From positions 1 to 64,000 of the forward strand of contig NZ_FUWR01000002.1 in the NCBI RefSeq assembly GCF_900167465.1: 64,000 bases of DNA, given 5' to 3'. This DNA is from Trichlorobacter thiogenes (GTDB taxonomy: Bacteria > Desulfobacterota > Desulfuromonadia > Geobacterales > Pseudopelobacteraceae). The first letter of the stretch is position 1. Every line of letters begins with the position of its first letter. Shown here one piece after another: positions 36,008 through 46,905 of the stretch. Position numbers and translations under genes: made by a program. The notes below the pieces were generated by a model. The model did not search any database. It saw only the letters and a list, made by a program, of their open reading frames with translations, and was not told the DNA's origin.

Positions 36008-36301
36008 TTAGCAGCCGCCTTCCTTTTTAAATACACGTGCAATACCAGTGGCGCTGTCATATTTGACGCGGACATCTACCCCATTGCTGATCCGCTTGTC
36101 ACTCAGTTTGTCCAGACTCTGTTGGTCCTTGACCACTACAACTGCAGTTTTGTCGGTTTTTGAGTCTTTGACTGTTACATCTGCGCTGCCAGTCTTGAGT
36201 TCGATTTTGGTGACAGGGCCAACAATGGTAATTTCTTCTGCGGATGCGACGTTCGTTAAACCCAGTGTCAGTGCTGCAACTGCCAGAATCATACGCTTCA
36301 T
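36008..36301 (-). CDS. Small exported protein of unknown function
   Basis: The 97-residue protein has a clear signal peptide (cut at ASA-EE) and a compact mature part of about 75 residues, rich in Val, Lys and Asp, that looks like a small beta-barrel (ITIVGPVTKIELKTGSADVTV). It ends in KKEGGC. I do not recognise the family; OB-like periplasmic proteins are a loose comparison. ATG 36301 has AAGGAG nine bases upstream, so the longer frame to 36370 is rejected. It is monocistronic, between two terminators. Confidence 0.85.
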   Translation of the reverse strand: MKRMILAVAALTLGLTNVASAEEITIVGPVTKIELKTGSADVTVKDSKTDKTAVVVVKDQQSLDKLSDKRISNGVDVRVKYDSATGIARVFKKEGGC

Positions 36302-36462
36302 GTTTGCTTCTCCTTGGGAAAAATGTGTAGCTGTGTCGCTGTGAGGGATTTGCGACATTAGTAGATTCAAATACCACGCTTTTCCGCAATTTCAAGTGTA
36401 GAACCTTGAAAAAGTTTTGGTTATCGTTATTGTCAACACCGATTTTGCTATGTACAGACGTA

Positions 36463-36496
36463 AACGTCCCGCTCGGATTATCCGAAGCGGGACGTT
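36463..36496 (-). terminator. Terminator downstream of sucD
   Basis: AACGTCCCGCT (36463-36473) pairs with AGCGGGACGTT (36486-36496), and the inner CGGA pairs with TCCG. It lies 23 bases past the sucD stop on the minus strand. Confidence 0.8.
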
Positions 36497-36518
36497 GTAC
36501 TTGAAATATGCAGATGTA

Positions 36519-37391
36519 TTATTTTTTAAGTGCCTGGGCCATGGCTTCGCCCATCTTGGTGGGTGAGATGGAGACGGTAACTCCGCATTCTTGCAGGGTG
36601 CGGATCTTATCTTCAGCCTTGCCTTTGCCGCCGGTGATGATGGCACCGGCATGGCCCATCCGTTTACCGGTCGGTGCGGTGCTGCCGGCAATAAAGGCCG
36701 CCACCGGTTTCTTCATGTTTTCCTTGATCCAGTAGGCGGCTTCTTCTTCTGCGCCGCCACCGATTTCGCCGATCATGAAGACCGCTTCAGTGCCTGGGTC
36801 TTCGTTAAACATCTTTAGCACATCAATATACTTCATGCCGATGATCGGGTCGCCGCCAATACCGACGCAGGTGGATTGTCCAAGTCCCATGTCGGTCAAC
36901 TGCTTGACCGCTTCGTAGGTCAGGGTGCCGGAGCGGGAGACCACCCCGACCTTGCCGGGGGTGTGGATGTAACCGGGCATGATCCCCAGTTTGCACTGGC
37001 CGGGGGTGATGATGCCGGGGCAGTTGGGGCCAACCAGTTTGGTCTTGCTCTGGGCCTGTACAGCGCGGGCAATCACCATATCCCGTACCGGAATCCCTTC
37101 AGTGATGCAGACTGCCAGATCAAGACCTGCTTCGCATGATTCCAGAATTGCATCAGCAGCGCCTGGTGGCGGCACAAAGATCATGGAGACCGTTGCGCCG
37201 GTGTACTGCACCGCCTCGGCCACGGTATTAAAGACCGGAATCCCTTCAATATGGATGCCGCCCTTGCCGGGGGTAACCCCTGCCACAATCTGGCTGCCAT
37301 AGGCCCGGCATTGCTGGGTGTGGAAGAGGCCGCTCTTGCCGGTAATCCCTTGAACCAGTATTTTTGAGTCTTTATTGATCAGAATAGACAT
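36519..37391 (-). CDS. sucD: Succinyl-CoA synthetase subunit alpha
   Basis: The 290-residue alpha subunit of the TCA-cycle enzyme converts succinyl-CoA to succinate with nucleotide triphosphate formation. A CoA-binding Rossmann domain ([10 protein letters not shown]) and a ligase domain are present. The phospho-His is in the conserved GHAGAII segment, and the CoA-binding region includes [12 protein letters not shown]. It lies 14 bases downstream of sucC, in the usual order. Confidence 0.97.
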   Translation of the reverse strand: MSILINKDSKILVQGITGKSGLFHTQQCRAYGSQIVAGVTPGKGGIHIEGIPVFNTVAEAVQYTGATVSMIFVPPPGAADAILESCEAGLDLAVCITEGIPVRDMVIARAVQAQSKTKLVGPNCPGIITPGQCKLGIMPGYIHTPGKVGVVSRSGTLTYEAVKQLTDMGLGQSTCVGIGGDPIIGMKYIDVLKMFNEDPGTEAVFMIGEIGGGAEEEAAYWIKENMKKPVAAFIAGSTAPTGKRMGHAGAIITGGKGKAEDKIRTLQECGVTVSISPTKMGEAMAQALKK

Positions 37392-37405
37392 GGTTGCGCT
37401 CCCCC

Positions 37406-38569
37406 TTACGCCTTGGCCAGCATGGCAACGATCTTCTGTGCGCCATCACCAAGGTTGTCACCGATCTGAACGTTAAGTCCGGATTCAAGCAGCAGCTTCT
37501 TGCCGTCTTCCACGTTGCTGCCATCCATACGGACCACAATCGGCAGCGGGCAGTGGACCTCATTGGCAGCCTCAATAATCCCCTGAGCAATCACATCACA
37601 GCGCATGATACCGCCAAAGATGTTGACAAAGACCGCCTTGACGTCGCAGTCCTGCAGGATGATCTTGAACGCCTCAGCCACTTTTTCGCGGGTTGCACCG
37701 CCCCCAACATCCAGAAAGTTGGCTGGTTCTCCGCCAAATTCCTTCAACACATCCAGGGTCGCCATGGCTAGGCCAGCGCCGTTGACCATGCAGCCGATGT
37801 TACCGCTTAGCTTGATGTAGGCCAGGTCATACTTGCCAGCAGTGATCTCCAGCGGGTCAAGCTGGGAGTAGTCCATCATGTCCGGGTATTCGCGGTGACG
37901 ATAGACCGCATTGTCATCAAAGGAGATCTTTGCATCCATGGCCAGCAGCCAGCCAGCCCTGGTCACCACCAACGGGTTGATCTCAATCAGGGAACAGTCT
38001 TTTTCAAGACAGCATTTGTAGGTGTTCAGGATTAGTTCGACACAGTCTTCGCAGACCGTGCCGGAAAGCCCCAGGGCCAGGGCGATCTTGCGGGCCTGAT
38101 AGGTACGCAGGCCAGTGAAGGGATCAATGGTCAGGACATGGATCTTGTCAGGTGCCTTCTGGGCCACCTCTTCAATATCCATCCCCCCTTCAGCTGATGC
38201 GATCAGGCAGTAACGGGATGATTCACGATCCAGGGTGATTGAGAGGTAGAATTCCCGGGCGATCTCCACCGATTCTTCAACCAGAATCCGGCGTACCTTT
38301 AGCCCTTCCGGCCCGGTCTGCTTGGTAACCAGACGCTTGCCGAACAGTTCCTTGGCAACGTCACTAGCCTGTTCCGGGTGATGCACCAGCTTGACGCCGC
38401 CAGCCTTGCCTCTGCCACCGGCATAGATCTGGGCCTTGACCACACAGTGGCCCCCCATCATCTTGGCAGCCCGTTCAACCTGGTCAGCGGTCAACGCCAC
38501 CCGGTTGCGGGGTACCGGAATGCCGTATGTGCTTAAGATCTCCTTGGCCTGGTACTCATGAATATTCAT
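37406..38569 (-). CDS. sucC: ADP-forming succinyl-CoA synthetase subunit beta
   Basis: The 387-residue beta subunit has an ATP-grasp domain (about 1-240; [20 protein letters not shown] and [18 protein letters not shown]) and a CoA-ligase domain. It carries the family signatures NFLDVGGGA and [12 protein letters not shown]. It is first in the sucCD pair. Unusually, it is headed by its own extended -10 promoter next to the unrelated tsaB gene. Confidence 0.97.
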   Translation of the reverse strand: MNIHEYQAKEILSTYGIPVPRNRVALTADQVERAAKMMGGHCVVKAQIYAGGRGKAGGVKLVHHPEQASDVAKELFGKRLVTKQTGPEGLKVRRILVEESVEIAREFYLSITLDRESSRYCLIASAEGGMDIEEVAQKAPDKIHVLTIDPFTGLRTYQARKIALALGLSGTVCEDCVELILNTYKCCLEKDCSLIEINPLVVTRAGWLLAMDAKISFDDNAVYRHREYPDMMDYSQLDPLEITAGKYDLAYIKLSGNIGCMVNGAGLAMATLDVLKEFGGEPANFLDVGGGATREKVAEAFKIILQDCDVKAVFVNIFGGIMRCDVIAQGIIEAANEVHCPLPIVVRMDGSNVEDGKKLLLESGLNVQIGDNLGDGAQKIVAMLAKA

Positions 38570-38601
38570 AGGTCCCTCCCTGGGATGTATGTATACGCTT
38601 C

Positions 38602-38629
38602 ACTATACCAGTCTTCAGACGGACTACAA
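38602..38629 (-). promoter_or_regulatory. sucCD promoter
   Basis: On the minus strand TTGTAG (38624-38629), a 16-bp spacer and TATAGT (38602-38607), with a TGG just before the -10 (extended -10 type). GGGAGG precedes the sucC ATG. Confidence 0.7.
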
Positions 38630-38664
38630 GTGCTTTTTATTGTTGGTAAATATATATAGTTTGG

Positions 38665-39354
38665 CTAAATTTTTTGTTGGCGGGATAATTCTGCTTCAGA
38701 GAGTCGCAGGTAGTTGGGAAGCAGCTGTTCCGGTGGAACAGACAAGCCGTTCTGAAAGGCTGCTTCTGCAAGCTGGCAGCCGGATGAAGGGCGCAGGAGG
38801 TGGTGGGTAGGGGGGGCAAAAAGGGCGTTATCCCCCAGTGTCTGTTGGATCAGTTCTTGATAACGCAGGGCTCCGTCACCCACAAAGATGGTGGGTCCGC
38901 TGAGCATCTGCAAGAAATCAGCAGGGGGTATGACACAGTCTTGTTTTAGTTGGGTTGTTCGATCGGTAGTCCGGTAGAGGGCGGTGTAGACCTCATTTTT
39001 ACGGGCATCCAGCATGGGGCAGACCGGCCAGGCGGCATGGGGCAGGTTCATGGCCAGCATGGCCAGGGTGGAGACGCCGCTGCAGGGTTTTCCTGCTGCC
39101 AGTGCCAGCCCCTGGGTGGCGGCTATGCCGGTGCGGACCCCGGTAAAGGAACCGGGGCCGGTTGCACAGGCAAAGAGATCAATCTGGTTAATGGTAAGGT
39201 TGTTCTGATCCAGCAGCCGCTGCAGTTCAGGCATCAACAGCCTGTTTTGCTGGCCGCCAGGGGCATCCAGCAGAGACTCTGCCAGCAGCCTGCCGTTATT
39301 ACTCAGGGCGATACCAACCCTGGCCGTAGCGGTCTCAATACAGAGACAGATCAC
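38665..39354 (-). CDS. tsaB: tRNA N6-threonylcarbamoyladenosine biosynthesis protein TsaB
   Basis: The 229-residue ASKHA-fold protein is the partner that activates TsaD in making t6A37 of ANN-decoding tRNAs. Recognisable parts are CIETATARVGIAL, then ATGPGSFTGVRTGIAATQGLAL, then LDARKNEVYTALY. The GTG start at 39354 overlaps the rseP stop (GTGA), so it is the last gene of the translation/isoprenoid operon. About 95 bases separate it from sucC. Confidence 0.93.
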   Translation of the reverse strand: MICLCIETATARVGIALSNNGRLLAESLLDAPGGQQNRLLMPELQRLLDQNNLTINQIDLFACATGPGSFTGVRTGIAATQGLALAAGKPCSGVSTLAMLAMNLPHAAWPVCPMLDARKNEVYTALYRTTDRTTQLKQDCVIPPADFLQMLSGPTIFVGDGALRYQELIQQTLGDNALFAPPTHHLLRPSSGCQLAEAAFQNGLSVPPEQLLPNYLRLSEAELSRQQKI

Positions 39355-40481
39355 AGCTTGCTAGTGAAGAAGTAACGGATAATGTCGTTGTAAAAAGCCA
39401 GCACCATCATCCCCACCAACAGCACCATACCAGCCTGTTGGGCATATTCGCGTACCTTTTGCGGGACCGGGCGGCGGATAATCGCCTCAATGGTGTAGAA
39501 CATCAGGTGTCCGCCATCCAGTACCGGCACCGGCAGCAGGTTCAGGATGCCAAGGTTGATGGATACCACCGCCAGCAGCATGAAAAAAGTGGCGCCGCCG
39601 GTCTGGGCAGCCTTGTTTGCCATGTCGGCAATCATCATCGGACCGCCCAGGCTGTTCAACGGCACTACGCCTTGAAACAGCTTGACCAGTGAAAGTACCG
39701 TTAGTTTCGTAACTTCAACCGTCTTGGCATTGCCCAGTTTAAAGGCATCCACCAGGCCGAATCGTTCGGTTACAAAATCATAGGCCGGAGAAACACCGAT
39801 GATCGGCTTTTTGATAATCTCGCCGAACAGGTTCTTGGTCTCGCCGATCTGCGGCTTCAGTTCAACCGTCACTGGTTTGCCGGCCCGGGTGATACTCAGC
39901 GTCACACTAGCGGGTGCCTTTGCCATATGGGCAGAGAAATCTTCCCATTGAATGATACGTTGGCCATTAACCGCTGTGATCAGGTCTCCTTTTTGGATGC
40001 CTGCCAGCGCTGCCGGGCGGTTGGGGAAAATCTCACCCACGGTTGCCTTCAGGATCGGCATGCCGGTCATGTAGAGCGTGATCAGCAGCAGCCAGGCAAA
40101 GACCATATTAAAGAACGGACCTGCAAAGACGATAGCCATCCGCTGTGGGATGGTCTTATGGGCAAAGGAACGTGCCTCGTCAGCCGGTGTCAGTTTGTAG
40201 GCCTCAACCGGTTTTGAACCGGGGGCCTCCCGCTCATACTCCTGCTCGATCATCTCAATCTCGCTGAAGCCACCTTCGCCAAACATCTTGACGTAGCCAC
40301 CCAGCGGAAAGGCGGAGATCAGGTATTCGGTCTCACCGATCTGGCGTCCGAACAGCTTAGGGCCGAAACCAAGGGAGAATTTTTCAACCTTGACCCCCAT
40401 CCACTTGGCCACAATAAAATGGCCAAATTCATGGACAAAGATCAGGATGCCGAGGACGATAATAAAGTTTACAACGATCAT
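39351..40481 (-). CDS. rseP: Site-2 (S2P) intramembrane zinc metalloprotease RseP
   Basis: The 376-residue inner-membrane protease has zinc-site HEFGH (His17, Glu18, His21) in the first helix, a periplasmic PDZ domain (about 115-220; [13 protein letters not shown] before it), and the third zinc ligand in [11 protein letters not shown]. It cleaves anti-sigma factors such as RseA in the envelope stress pathway. ATG 40481 overlaps the dxr stop (ATGA); the longer frame from 40538 is rejected. Confidence 0.95.
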   Translation of the reverse strand: MIVVNFIIVLGILIFVHEFGHFIVAKWMGVKVEKFSLGFGPKLFGRQIGETEYLISAFPLGGYVKMFGEGGFSEIEMIEQEYEREAPGSKPVEAYKLTPADEARSFAHKTIPQRMAIVFAGPFFNMVFAWLLLITLYMTGMPILKATVGEIFPNRPAALAGIQKGDLITAVNGQRIIQWEDFSAHMAKAPASVTLSITRAGKPVTVELKPQIGETKNLFGEIIKKPIIGVSPAYDFVTERFGLVDAFKLGNAKTVEVTKLTVLSLVKLFQGVVPLNSLGGPMMIADMANKAAQTGGATFFMLLAVVSINLGILNLLPVPVLDGGHLMFYTIEAIIRRPVPQKVREYAQQAGMVLLVGMMVLAFYNDIIRYFFTSKL

Positions 40482-41650
40482 AAGCACCTGCCTGTCTGGA
40501 GAGTGGTGCAGATATCCTGTGCCGTGGTTCGACCCCACTGGTCGGCCTCCAGCACCTCTTCAATGGAGCCGAGGCGGTGAGCCTGATGGGCATCCATGGT
40601 CTTCTCAATCAAACGTGCAATCTGCAGGTAGGAGATCCGGCCATTCAGGAACGCCTCCACTGCCACTTCGTTCGCTGCATTCATAACTGCAGGCATGCTC
40701 TCGCCTTCGCCAAGGGCGCGATAGGCCAGCCCCAGACAGGGAAACCGTTCCAGGTCCGGCTTGGAGAAGGTCAGACCGGAAAGTTCAGTTAAATCCAACG
40801 GTTTAACCCCGGTGCTGACCCGCTCTGGATAGGAGAGGGCATAGGCGATCGGGGCCTTCATGTCCGGGGTTCCCAGCTGGGCGATCACACAGCCGTCAAT
40901 ATACTCTACCATGGAGTGGATGATACTCTGGGGGTGGATGTTGACGCTGATCTTATCCGGTGGCGCATCAAACAGCCAGCGCGCCTCAATCACTTCCAGC
41001 CCCTTATTCATCATGGTGGCAGAATCAATGGTGATCTTGCGGCCCATGCTCCAGTTGGGATGATTGAGGGCATCCTGGATGGTGACTGTCTGCAGCTTCT
41101 CAAGCGAAGACTCGCGGAACGGGCCACCAGAGGCGGTCAGGATAATTTTGGTAATGTCCTGGCTGCGGTGCCCTTCAATGGATTGAAAGATGGCGCTGTG
41201 CTCACTGTCCACCGGATAGAGCTTGACCTTGTGTTGTTCCACCAGGTTCATGAACAGATGACCGGCTGTGACCAGAGTTTCCTTGTTTGCCAGGGCAACA
41301 TCAATGCCTGCCCGGATAGCTGCGGCAGTGGGTACCAGACCGGCAGCACCGACAATGGCAGCCACCACCATCTGTACACCCGATGCCGTGGCCACTGCGC
41401 AGAGTCCTTCAACGCCACCGGTCAGTTCCACCTCAACACCGGCTAGCAGCTCTTTCAGGCGTGGGATATCAGCAGGGTCCGCAACAGCGGCCAGTTTGGG
41501 TCTGAACTGACGGATCTGACGGGCCAGCAGCTCAAGGTTTTTAGCTCCGGAGAGAGAGATGACCCGGAATTTATCAGGGTGGGCAGCAACGATTTCCAGG
41601 GTGCTGACACCGATGGAACCGGTTGAGCCGAGAATAGCAATTTGTTTCAT
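40478..41650 (-). CDS. dxr: 1-deoxy-D-xylulose 5-phosphate reductoisomerase
   Basis: The 390-residue NADPH-dependent enzyme forms MEP in the non-mevalonate isoprenoid pathway. It starts [19 protein letters not shown] (NADPH site), with the metal-binding [11 protein letters not shown] segment and [20 protein letters not shown]. It feeds isoprenoid precursors to the UppS product encoded two genes upstream. It starts two bases after the cdsA stop. Confidence 0.97.
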   Translation of the reverse strand: MKQIAILGSTGSIGVSTLEIVAAHPDKFRVISLSGAKNLELLARQIRQFRPKLAAVADPADIPRLKELLAGVEVELTGGVEGLCAVATASGVQMVVAAIVGAAGLVPTAAAIRAGIDVALANKETLVTAGHLFMNLVEQHKVKLYPVDSEHSAIFQSIEGHRSQDITKIILTASGGPFRESSLEKLQTVTIQDALNHPNWSMGRKITIDSATMMNKGLEVIEARWLFDAPPDKISVNIHPQSIIHSMVEYIDGCVIAQLGTPDMKAPIAYALSYPERVSTGVKPLDLTELSGLTFSKPDLERFPCLGLAYRALGEGESMPAVMNAANEVAVEAFLNGRISYLQIARLIEKTMDAHQAHRLGSIEEVLEADQWGRTTAQDICTTLQTGRCL

Positions 41651-41652
41651 GT

Positions 41653-42450
41653 TTAAAACCTCCCGAAGAGGTAGACCGCATAGTAGTAGGTGACCGGTGC
41701 GGCAAAGATGATGCTGTCCATCCGGTCCAGCACACCGCCGTGACCGGGGAAAATACTGCCTGAATCCTTGACCCCGAAGCTGCGCTTCAACAGGGATTCA
41801 AACAGGTCACCGAGCTGGCCGATAATGCCGATTACCACTGCGGTGATAATGGCATCAGCAAAACTTAACTGGGGGAAAAAGGTGAACTTTGCCAGCAGGG
41901 TGCCACCCAGGCTGCCCAGCAGGCCGCCCAGTGCCCCTTCAATACTCTTCTTGGGGCTTACCGCCTCATACAGCCGGTGTTTGCCAAAGGCGCTGCCAAC
42001 GTAATAGGCGGTGGAGTCATTGGTCATCACAATCAGCATGATCAACAGCAACCAGTTTACCCCTTGGGGCAGCAGACGGATCATCAGCAGGTGAGCCATC
42101 AGGAAAGGAACGTACAGGAAGGCGGTCATGACCAGGGACAGTTCCTGGGCAACCGTACCCATGTCCCGCAGTCTGAACAAAAAGTGGAAGCCCCCCAGCA
42201 GAAAGGCAACCGCAAGGGACATGATAAAGAACCGGCCATCACCCAGCAGCGGGGTTGCCAAGCTAATCGCCCCCAGCAGCGCAAAGGGGTACAGTTCTGT
42301 TTTCCGGTCGGGCAGGGCCATACCAAAGAATTCCAGCATGCCGATCAGACAGAACAGGGAGAGCAACAAGGCAAACAGCCACGGCGCACCCTTGATGATG
42401 ATCGCCAGTACCAGCGGCAGCAGAATCAATGCAGTCAGCAGACGTTGTAT
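41653..42450 (-). CDS. cdsA: Phosphatidate cytidylyltransferase, apparent ATA start
   Basis: CdsA makes CDP-diacylglycerol for phospholipid synthesis. The integral membrane protein has about eight helices and the family signature near its C-terminus (SVKDSG-like: [22 protein letters not shown]). The first ATG, GTG or TTG in frame is TTG 42429, which has no ribosome-binding site and cuts off the usual [12 protein letters not shown] start. An ATA at 42448-42450 lies six bases after AAAGGAG and gives the expected N-terminus, 265 residues. ATA is a rare initiator, so a base error (ATG) is possible. Confidence 0.9.
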   Translation of the reverse strand: MQRLLTALILLPLVLAIIIKGAPWLFALLLSLFCLIGMLEFFGMALPDRKTELYPFALLGAISLATPLLGDGRFFIMSLAVAFLLGGFHFLFRLRDMGTVAQELSLVMTAFLYVPFLMAHLLMIRLLPQGVNWLLLIMLIVMTNDSTAYYVGSAFGKHRLYEAVSPKKSIEGALGGLLGSLGGTLLAKFTFFPQLSFADAIITAVVIGIIGQLGDLFESLLKRSFGVKDSGSIFPGHGGVLDRMDSIIFAAPVTYYYAVYLFGRF

Positions 42451-42452
42451 GG

Positions 42453-43193
42453 TCAGCTCCTTTGGTTTAGCTGTGCGCTGGTCTTGCCAAAGCGACGTTC
42501 ACGGGCCTGAAAATCGGCCAGCGCAGCGTGCAGTGTGTTAATGGTCAGGTCCGGCCAGTTGATATCGGTGAAATACAGCTCTGCATAGGCCAGTTGCCAC
42601 AGCAGAAAGTTGCTGATTCGCATTTCTCCACTGGTGCGGATCAGCAGGTCCGGGTCAGGCAGTCCGGCAGTATCCAGGTGTTGGCTGAAAAGCGATTCAG
42701 TGATCTGCTCAGGCTGTAGTGTACCATCCTGAACCTGCTGTGCAATCTTGGCTGCTGCCCTGACAATCTCCTGGCGACCGCCATAGGAAAGGGCCAGAGT
42801 CAGCACCATGCCGGTGTTGCCAGAAGTCTGTTGCAGGGCATCATCCAGTATGACGTTAATCTCCGGGGGAAGATCAGCCCGGTTGCCGATTACATTAAAG
42901 CGGATATTGTTTTTCAGCATCCGGCGCAGTTCATTACGGATATACTTTTTAAGCAGCGCCATCAGGGCCTGCACCTCAAGCTTGGGGCGGGACCAGTTTT
43001 CTGAAGAGAAGGCAAACAGGGTCAGGTAGCCGATACCCAGATTTGAGGCCTGATCCACCACCATCTGCACGGTTTCCGCCCCCCGCTGGTGGCCAACAAT
43101 CCGTTTCAGCATCCGTTGCTGGGCCCAGCGTCCATTGCCATCCATGATGATGGCAAGGTGGCGGGGCATTTTTGTGGGATCCAGCTCGGTCAT
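42453..43193 (-). CDS. uppS: Isoprenyl transferase (undecaprenyl diphosphate synthase)
   Basis: The 246-residue cis-prenyltransferase makes the C55 lipid carrier for peptidoglycan. Signatures are [16 protein letters not shown] (catalytic Asp), [11 protein letters not shown] and [23 protein letters not shown] 43193 lies one base after the frr stop; the longer frame from 43250 overlaps frr and is rejected. The 3' end contains the ribosome-binding site of cdsA. Confidence 0.96.
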   Translation of the reverse strand: MTELDPTKMPRHLAIIMDGNGRWAQQRMLKRIVGHQRGAETVQMVVDQASNLGIGYLTLFAFSSENWSRPKLEVQALMALLKKYIRNELRRMLKNNIRFNVIGNRADLPPEINVILDDALQQTSGNTGMVLTLALSYGGRQEIVRAAAKIAQQVQDGTLQPEQITESLFSQHLDTAGLPDPDLLIRTSGEMRISNFLLWQLAYAELYFTDINWPDLTINTLHAALADFQARERRFGKTSAQLNQRS

Positions 43194-43194
43194 G

Positions 43195-43752
43195 TCAGAC
43201 TTCCATAACCTCTTTTTCTTTGTGGGCCAGGATCTCGTCCAGCTTGGCAATAATGCTGTCGGTAACGGTCTGTACCTCTTTTTCAGCTTTTTTCAGTTCA
43301 TCTTCAGTGATGGTCTTGTCTTTTTCCTGCTTCTTCAGGTCGTCAATCGCCTTGCGACGGATGTTGCGGACAGCAACCTTATGGTCTTCATCCATCTTTT
43401 TCATCCCTTTGACGATCTCTTTACGGCGCTCTTCAGTCAAAGGAGGCAGATTCAGGCGGATCAGTTTGCCATCGTTACCAGGGGTCAGCCCTAGATTGGC
43501 ATTCAGGATCGCCTTTTCAATCGGGCCGATCATCTTGGGTTCCCAAGGGGTAATGGTAATGGTGCGTGGCTCCGGCACAGCCAGAGTTGCCACCTGGGAC
43601 AGGGAAGAGGGGTTGCCGTAATAGTCTACTTTTACCTCGTCAAGGAGTGACGTACTGGCGCGGCCGGTACGGATACGCTGATATTCCTTGCGCAGATCCT
43701 CGACGCTCTTTTCCATATGGTTTTTCATTTCTGCTATAACGGATTTGTACAT
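43195..43752 (-). CDS. frr: Ribosome recycling factor
   Basis: The 185-residue protein splits post-termination ribosomes with EF-G. It is a single RRF domain, with RTGRASTSLLDEVKVDYYG near residue 30 and VRNIRRKAIDDLKK in the long helix of domain I. The length is standard and the gene sits in the conserved pyrH-frr-uppS order. Confidence 0.97.
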   Translation of the reverse strand: MYKSVIAEMKNHMEKSVEDLRKEYQRIRTGRASTSLLDEVKVDYYGNPSSLSQVATLAVPEPRTITITPWEPKMIGPIEKAILNANLGLTPGNDGKLIRLNLPPLTEERRKEIVKGMKKMDEDHKVAVRNIRRKAIDDLKKQEKDKTITEDELKKAEKEVQTVTDSIIAKLDEILAHKEKEVMEV

Positions 43753-43754
43753 GG

Positions 43755-44498
<744 letters not shown>

Positions 44499-44562
44499 TC
44501 AGGCAATCACTGTGTCAGCTGATTGTTTCCCTGGTCAAGAGTTGGTTGGAGTTGATACGAAA

Positions 44563-44584
44563 ACGCCGGCTGTGAAGGCCGGCG
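44563..44584 (-). terminator. Terminator downstream of tsf
   Basis: On the minus strand CGCCGGC and GCCGGCG pair around a 7-base loop, followed by TTTTCG. It lies about 10 bases past the tsf stop, before pyrH. Confidence 0.75.
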
Positions 44585-44593
44585 CTTTCAGTC

Positions 44594-45529
44594 TTATTTC
44601 AGTCCGGCCGCTGCCGCCACCTCGGCGGCAAAATCCGATTCCTTCTTTTCAAGCCCTTCGCCCAACACAAACTTGGCAAAGCGCTTCAGGGTGATTGAAC
44701 AGCCCAGTTGCTTGGCGCTGGCATCAACATACTGCTGTACGGTCTTGTCAGTATCTTTAACATAGACCTGCTCCAGCAGGCAGATGTCGCCGTAAAACTT
44801 GTTGACCTGACCACCGATGATCTTCTCGATGATGTTGTCAGGCTTGCCGGTTTCCCGTGCCTTGGCGCGATAGATCTCTTTTTCCCGCTCCAGAACATCG
44901 GCAGCAACATCTTCACGGCAGAGGAACAGGGGGGAAGCGGCTGCGGTGTGCATGGCCACATCCTTCAGTACGGTGGCAAAGGCCTCACTGCTGCAGACAT
45001 CTGCCTTATCACAGCTCGCTTCAACCAGTACGCCGATCTTGCCACCTGCGTGGATGTAGGTGCCAACTGCGCCACCATCAGCTTTAAAGCTGACAAGGCG
45101 ACGGATCTGCATATTCTCGCCGATGACTGAAATCGCCTCATTCAGCAGGATCTGCACAGTCTTGGATGCATCGCCAGCAAACGGCTGTGCCATCAGCTCT
45201 TCAATGTTGGCAGGGTTTTTCTGCAGGACATGATCAGCAACCTGCTTGACAAAATCCTGGAACTTGTCGTTCTTGGCAACAAAGTCGGTCTCGCTGTTGA
45301 TCTCAACCAGCACACCGGCGTTGCCGTTAGCGGTAACTGCGGCTGCAACCATACCTTCAGTTGCGGCACGGCCAGCCTTCTTGGAAGCGGCTGCCAGTCC
45401 CTTTTTGCGCAGGTAATCGATAGCCTGCTCCATCTCGCCGCCAACCTCTTCCAGGGCTTTTTTGCAATCCAGCATCCCGGCGCCGGTGGCTTTTCTCAGT
45501 TCATTGATCTGTGCTGCGGTAATAGCCAT
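44594..45529 (-). CDS. tsf: Translation elongation factor Ts
   Basis: The 311-residue nucleotide exchange factor for EF-Tu has the N-terminal UBA-like domain ([24 protein letters not shown]) and the conserved [10 protein letters not shown] motif. It is somewhat longer than the Escherichia coli protein. ATG 45529 has GGAGGATAG upstream; the longer frame from 45550 runs into the ribosome-binding site. It is cotranscribed with rpsB. Confidence 0.97.
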   Translation of the reverse strand: MAITAAQINELRKATGAGMLDCKKALEEVGGEMEQAIDYLRKKGLAAASKKAGRAATEGMVAAAVTANGNAGVLVEINSETDFVAKNDKFQDFVKQVADHVLQKNPANIEELMAQPFAGDASKTVQILLNEAISVIGENMQIRRLVSFKADGGAVGTYIHAGGKIGVLVEASCDKADVCSSEAFATVLKDVAMHTAAASPLFLCREDVAADVLEREKEIYRAKARETGKPDNIIEKIIGGQVNKFYGDICLLEQVYVKDTDKTVQQYVDASAKQLGCSITLKRFAKFVLGEGLEKKESDFAAEVAAAAGLK

Positions 45530-45544
45530 TGTTTCTATCCTCCG

Positions 45545-45562
45545 GACCACATCTGCGTGGTC
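45545..45562 (-). promoter_or_regulatory. Hairpin between rpsB and tsf
   Basis: GACCAC and GTGGTC pair perfectly around six bases, and the tsf ribosome-binding site follows at once. Partial terminators or translation-tuning hairpins between rpsB and tsf are known in other bacteria. No U tract follows, so control of tsf translation or mRNA processing is more likely than termination. Confidence 0.5.
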
Positions 45563-45598
45563 GTTTGTTGTTTTCTTTAGGTAATGCTGATCTTTGAA

Positions 45599-46372
45599 CT
45601 AGTCAGCGGAAGCTTCGCAGGCAACTTCTTCAGTCATTGCAGCTTCAAGGTCATCAGCCCCTTCTGCATCACTCTGCAGGGCGGTGTTACGGGCTTCATT
45701 GCCTTCCAGGATAGCGTCGGCAATTTTGGAGGAAAGCAGACGAATGGCGCGGATAGCGTCGTCGTTGCCAGGAATGACATAGTCAATCAGGTCTGGATCG
45801 CAGTTGGTATCAACAATGGCAACAACCGGGATTCCCAGTTTCTGAGCTTCCTGAACCGCGATTTCTTCGTTCTTGGGGTCAATAACAAACATCATGCCGG
45901 GCAGTTTGTGCATATGCTTGATGCCGCCCAGAACTTTTTCCAGTTTTTCACGCTCTTTGTCCATCTTGAGCGCTTCCTTCTTGGTGTAGGCCTCAATGGT
46001 GCCGTCTTCAAACATGGCATCCAGCTTCTTCAGCCGCTCAATGCTCTGCTTGACGGTGGAGAAGTTGGTCAGCATACCGCCCAGCCAACGCTGGTTGACG
46101 TAGTACTGGCCACAACGGGTTGCTTCTTCAGCAACCGAATCCTGGGCCTGCTTCTTGGTACCAACGAACAGAACGGTGTTGCCCTGCTCGGCAGATTCCT
46201 TGACAAAATTGTAAGCGGATTTGAAGTAGCGGACGGTTTTCTGCAGGTCGATGATGTAGATGCCGTTACGTGCCCCGAAAATATAGGGCTTCATCTTGGG
46301 GTTCCAACGCTTGGTCTGGTGGCCGAAATGGACGCCGGCTTCCAGCAGTTCCTTCATGCTGATACTTGACAT
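45599..46372 (-). CDS. rpsB: Small-subunit ribosomal protein S2
   Basis: The 257-residue S2 has the signatures [22 protein letters not shown] and [15 protein letters not shown]. The coiled-coil part (about 100-160) is normal. The last 25 residues are acidic. It is the first gene of the translation cluster, with its own promoter and a leader of about 100 bases. Confidence 0.98.
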   Translation of the reverse strand: MSSISMKELLEAGVHFGHQTKRWNPKMKPYIFGARNGIYIIDLQKTVRYFKSAYNFVKESAEQGNTVLFVGTKKQAQDSVAEEATRCGQYYVNQRWLGGMLTNFSTVKQSIERLKKLDAMFEDGTIEAYTKKEALKMDKEREKLEKVLGGIKHMHKLPGMMFVIDPKNEEIAVQEAQKLGIPVVAIVDTNCDPDLIDYVIPGNDDAIRAIRLLSSKIADAILEGNEARNTALQSDAEGADDLEAAMTEEVACEASAD

Positions 46373-46478
46373 GGTGTTTCTCCTTTGGTTTTTCCTCCGC
46401 CCCGTTTGAATCCCCGCAAGCCGCTAAAAGGGACACCGCCGGTTTACTTAAGGGCGTGTGAATTGAAAAGCGTTACTT

Positions 46479-46506
46479 TTTATCACAACATCAGTAGGAA
46501 AATCAA
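46479..46506 (-). promoter_or_regulatory. rpsB-tsf promoter and leader
   Basis: On the minus strand TTGATT (46501-46506), a 16-bp spacer and GATAAA (46479-46484). The -35 overlaps the last codon of the upstream ferredoxin gene. The leader (about 46373-46472) contains GC-rich segments that could fold for S2 autoregulation, but I could not prove a known S2 leader motif. Confidence 0.55.
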
Positions 46507-46715
46507 GGGGAAAAAGGTTCGCTGGAGATGGCCTCAATCGGGCAGGCAGCGATGCAGGCACCGCAGTCAGTGCATCGCTGGGGTTCGGTTATGACGGCAT
46601 GTTTATGATGGTTTTCTGTCTCCAGGGTGATGATCCGTTCCGGGCAGGCCGCAACGCAACGGCCACAGCCGGAGCATCGCTTGATGTTAATGGCAGGGGC
46701 TGCCGATTCAGGCAT
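46503..46715 (-). CDS. Two-[4Fe-4S] ferredoxin-like protein
   Basis: The 70-residue protein has two complete CxxCxxCxxxCP motifs (CSGCGRCVAACP and CTDCGACIAACP), each binding one [4Fe-4S] cluster, in the usual 2[4Fe-4S] ferredoxin arrangement. It carries electrons in the cytoplasm; the partner is unknown. ATG 46715 is used; the upstream TTG at 46721 is less likely. Its start overlaps the stop of the small Cys-rich gene upstream by eight bases, so the two are translated together. Confidence 0.92.
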   Translation of the reverse strand: MPESAAPAINIKRCSGCGRCVAACPERIITLETENHHKHAVITEPQRCTDCGACIAACPIEAISSEPFSP

Positions 46716-46905
46716 CGCCAAACAGCTCCGGTTGCTTCCATTCCTTGATCACCTGCTGTTTTTTATGAATGGGATAATAGCGGGGACAGGAGGCAACCAC
46801 AGCGTTAACAGGCTGCTTGCAGCTGCGTCTGCAGCGTTTGCACAGTTTGTTGGGAGTTATTACTTCCTGTTTTTGTCTTTTGTTTTTCACTACCCCGGGG
46901 GCCAC
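46708..46905 (-). CDS. Small Cys-rich protein, unknown function
   Basis: The 65-residue basic protein has five Cys/CP-like positions: LCKRCRRSC and ASCPRYYP. The C-terminal part, QPELFGDA, is encoded where it overlaps the ferredoxin start. The Cys spacing (CxxCxxxC plus a later CP) could bind zinc or one Fe-S cluster. GTG 46905 has GGGAGAG seven bases upstream but overlaps the HIT gene by 16 bases; GTG 46890 is an alternative. The position between a HIT protein and a ferredoxin suggests a small redox operon. Confidence 0.7.
   Translation of the reverse strand: MAPGVVKNKRQKQEVITPNKLCKRCRRSCKQPVNAVVASCPRYYPIHKKQQVIKEWKQPELFGDA

Noticed and set aside
41653-42429. cdsA starting at TTG 42429
   Set aside because: No ribosome-binding site, and it removes the conserved N-terminal residues; the ATA at 42450 is better placed.
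46373-46480. Known S2 leader riboregulator upstream of rpsB
   Set aside because: Some GC-rich pairing is possible but I could not match a defined leader motif by eye; only the promoter and leader length are reported.
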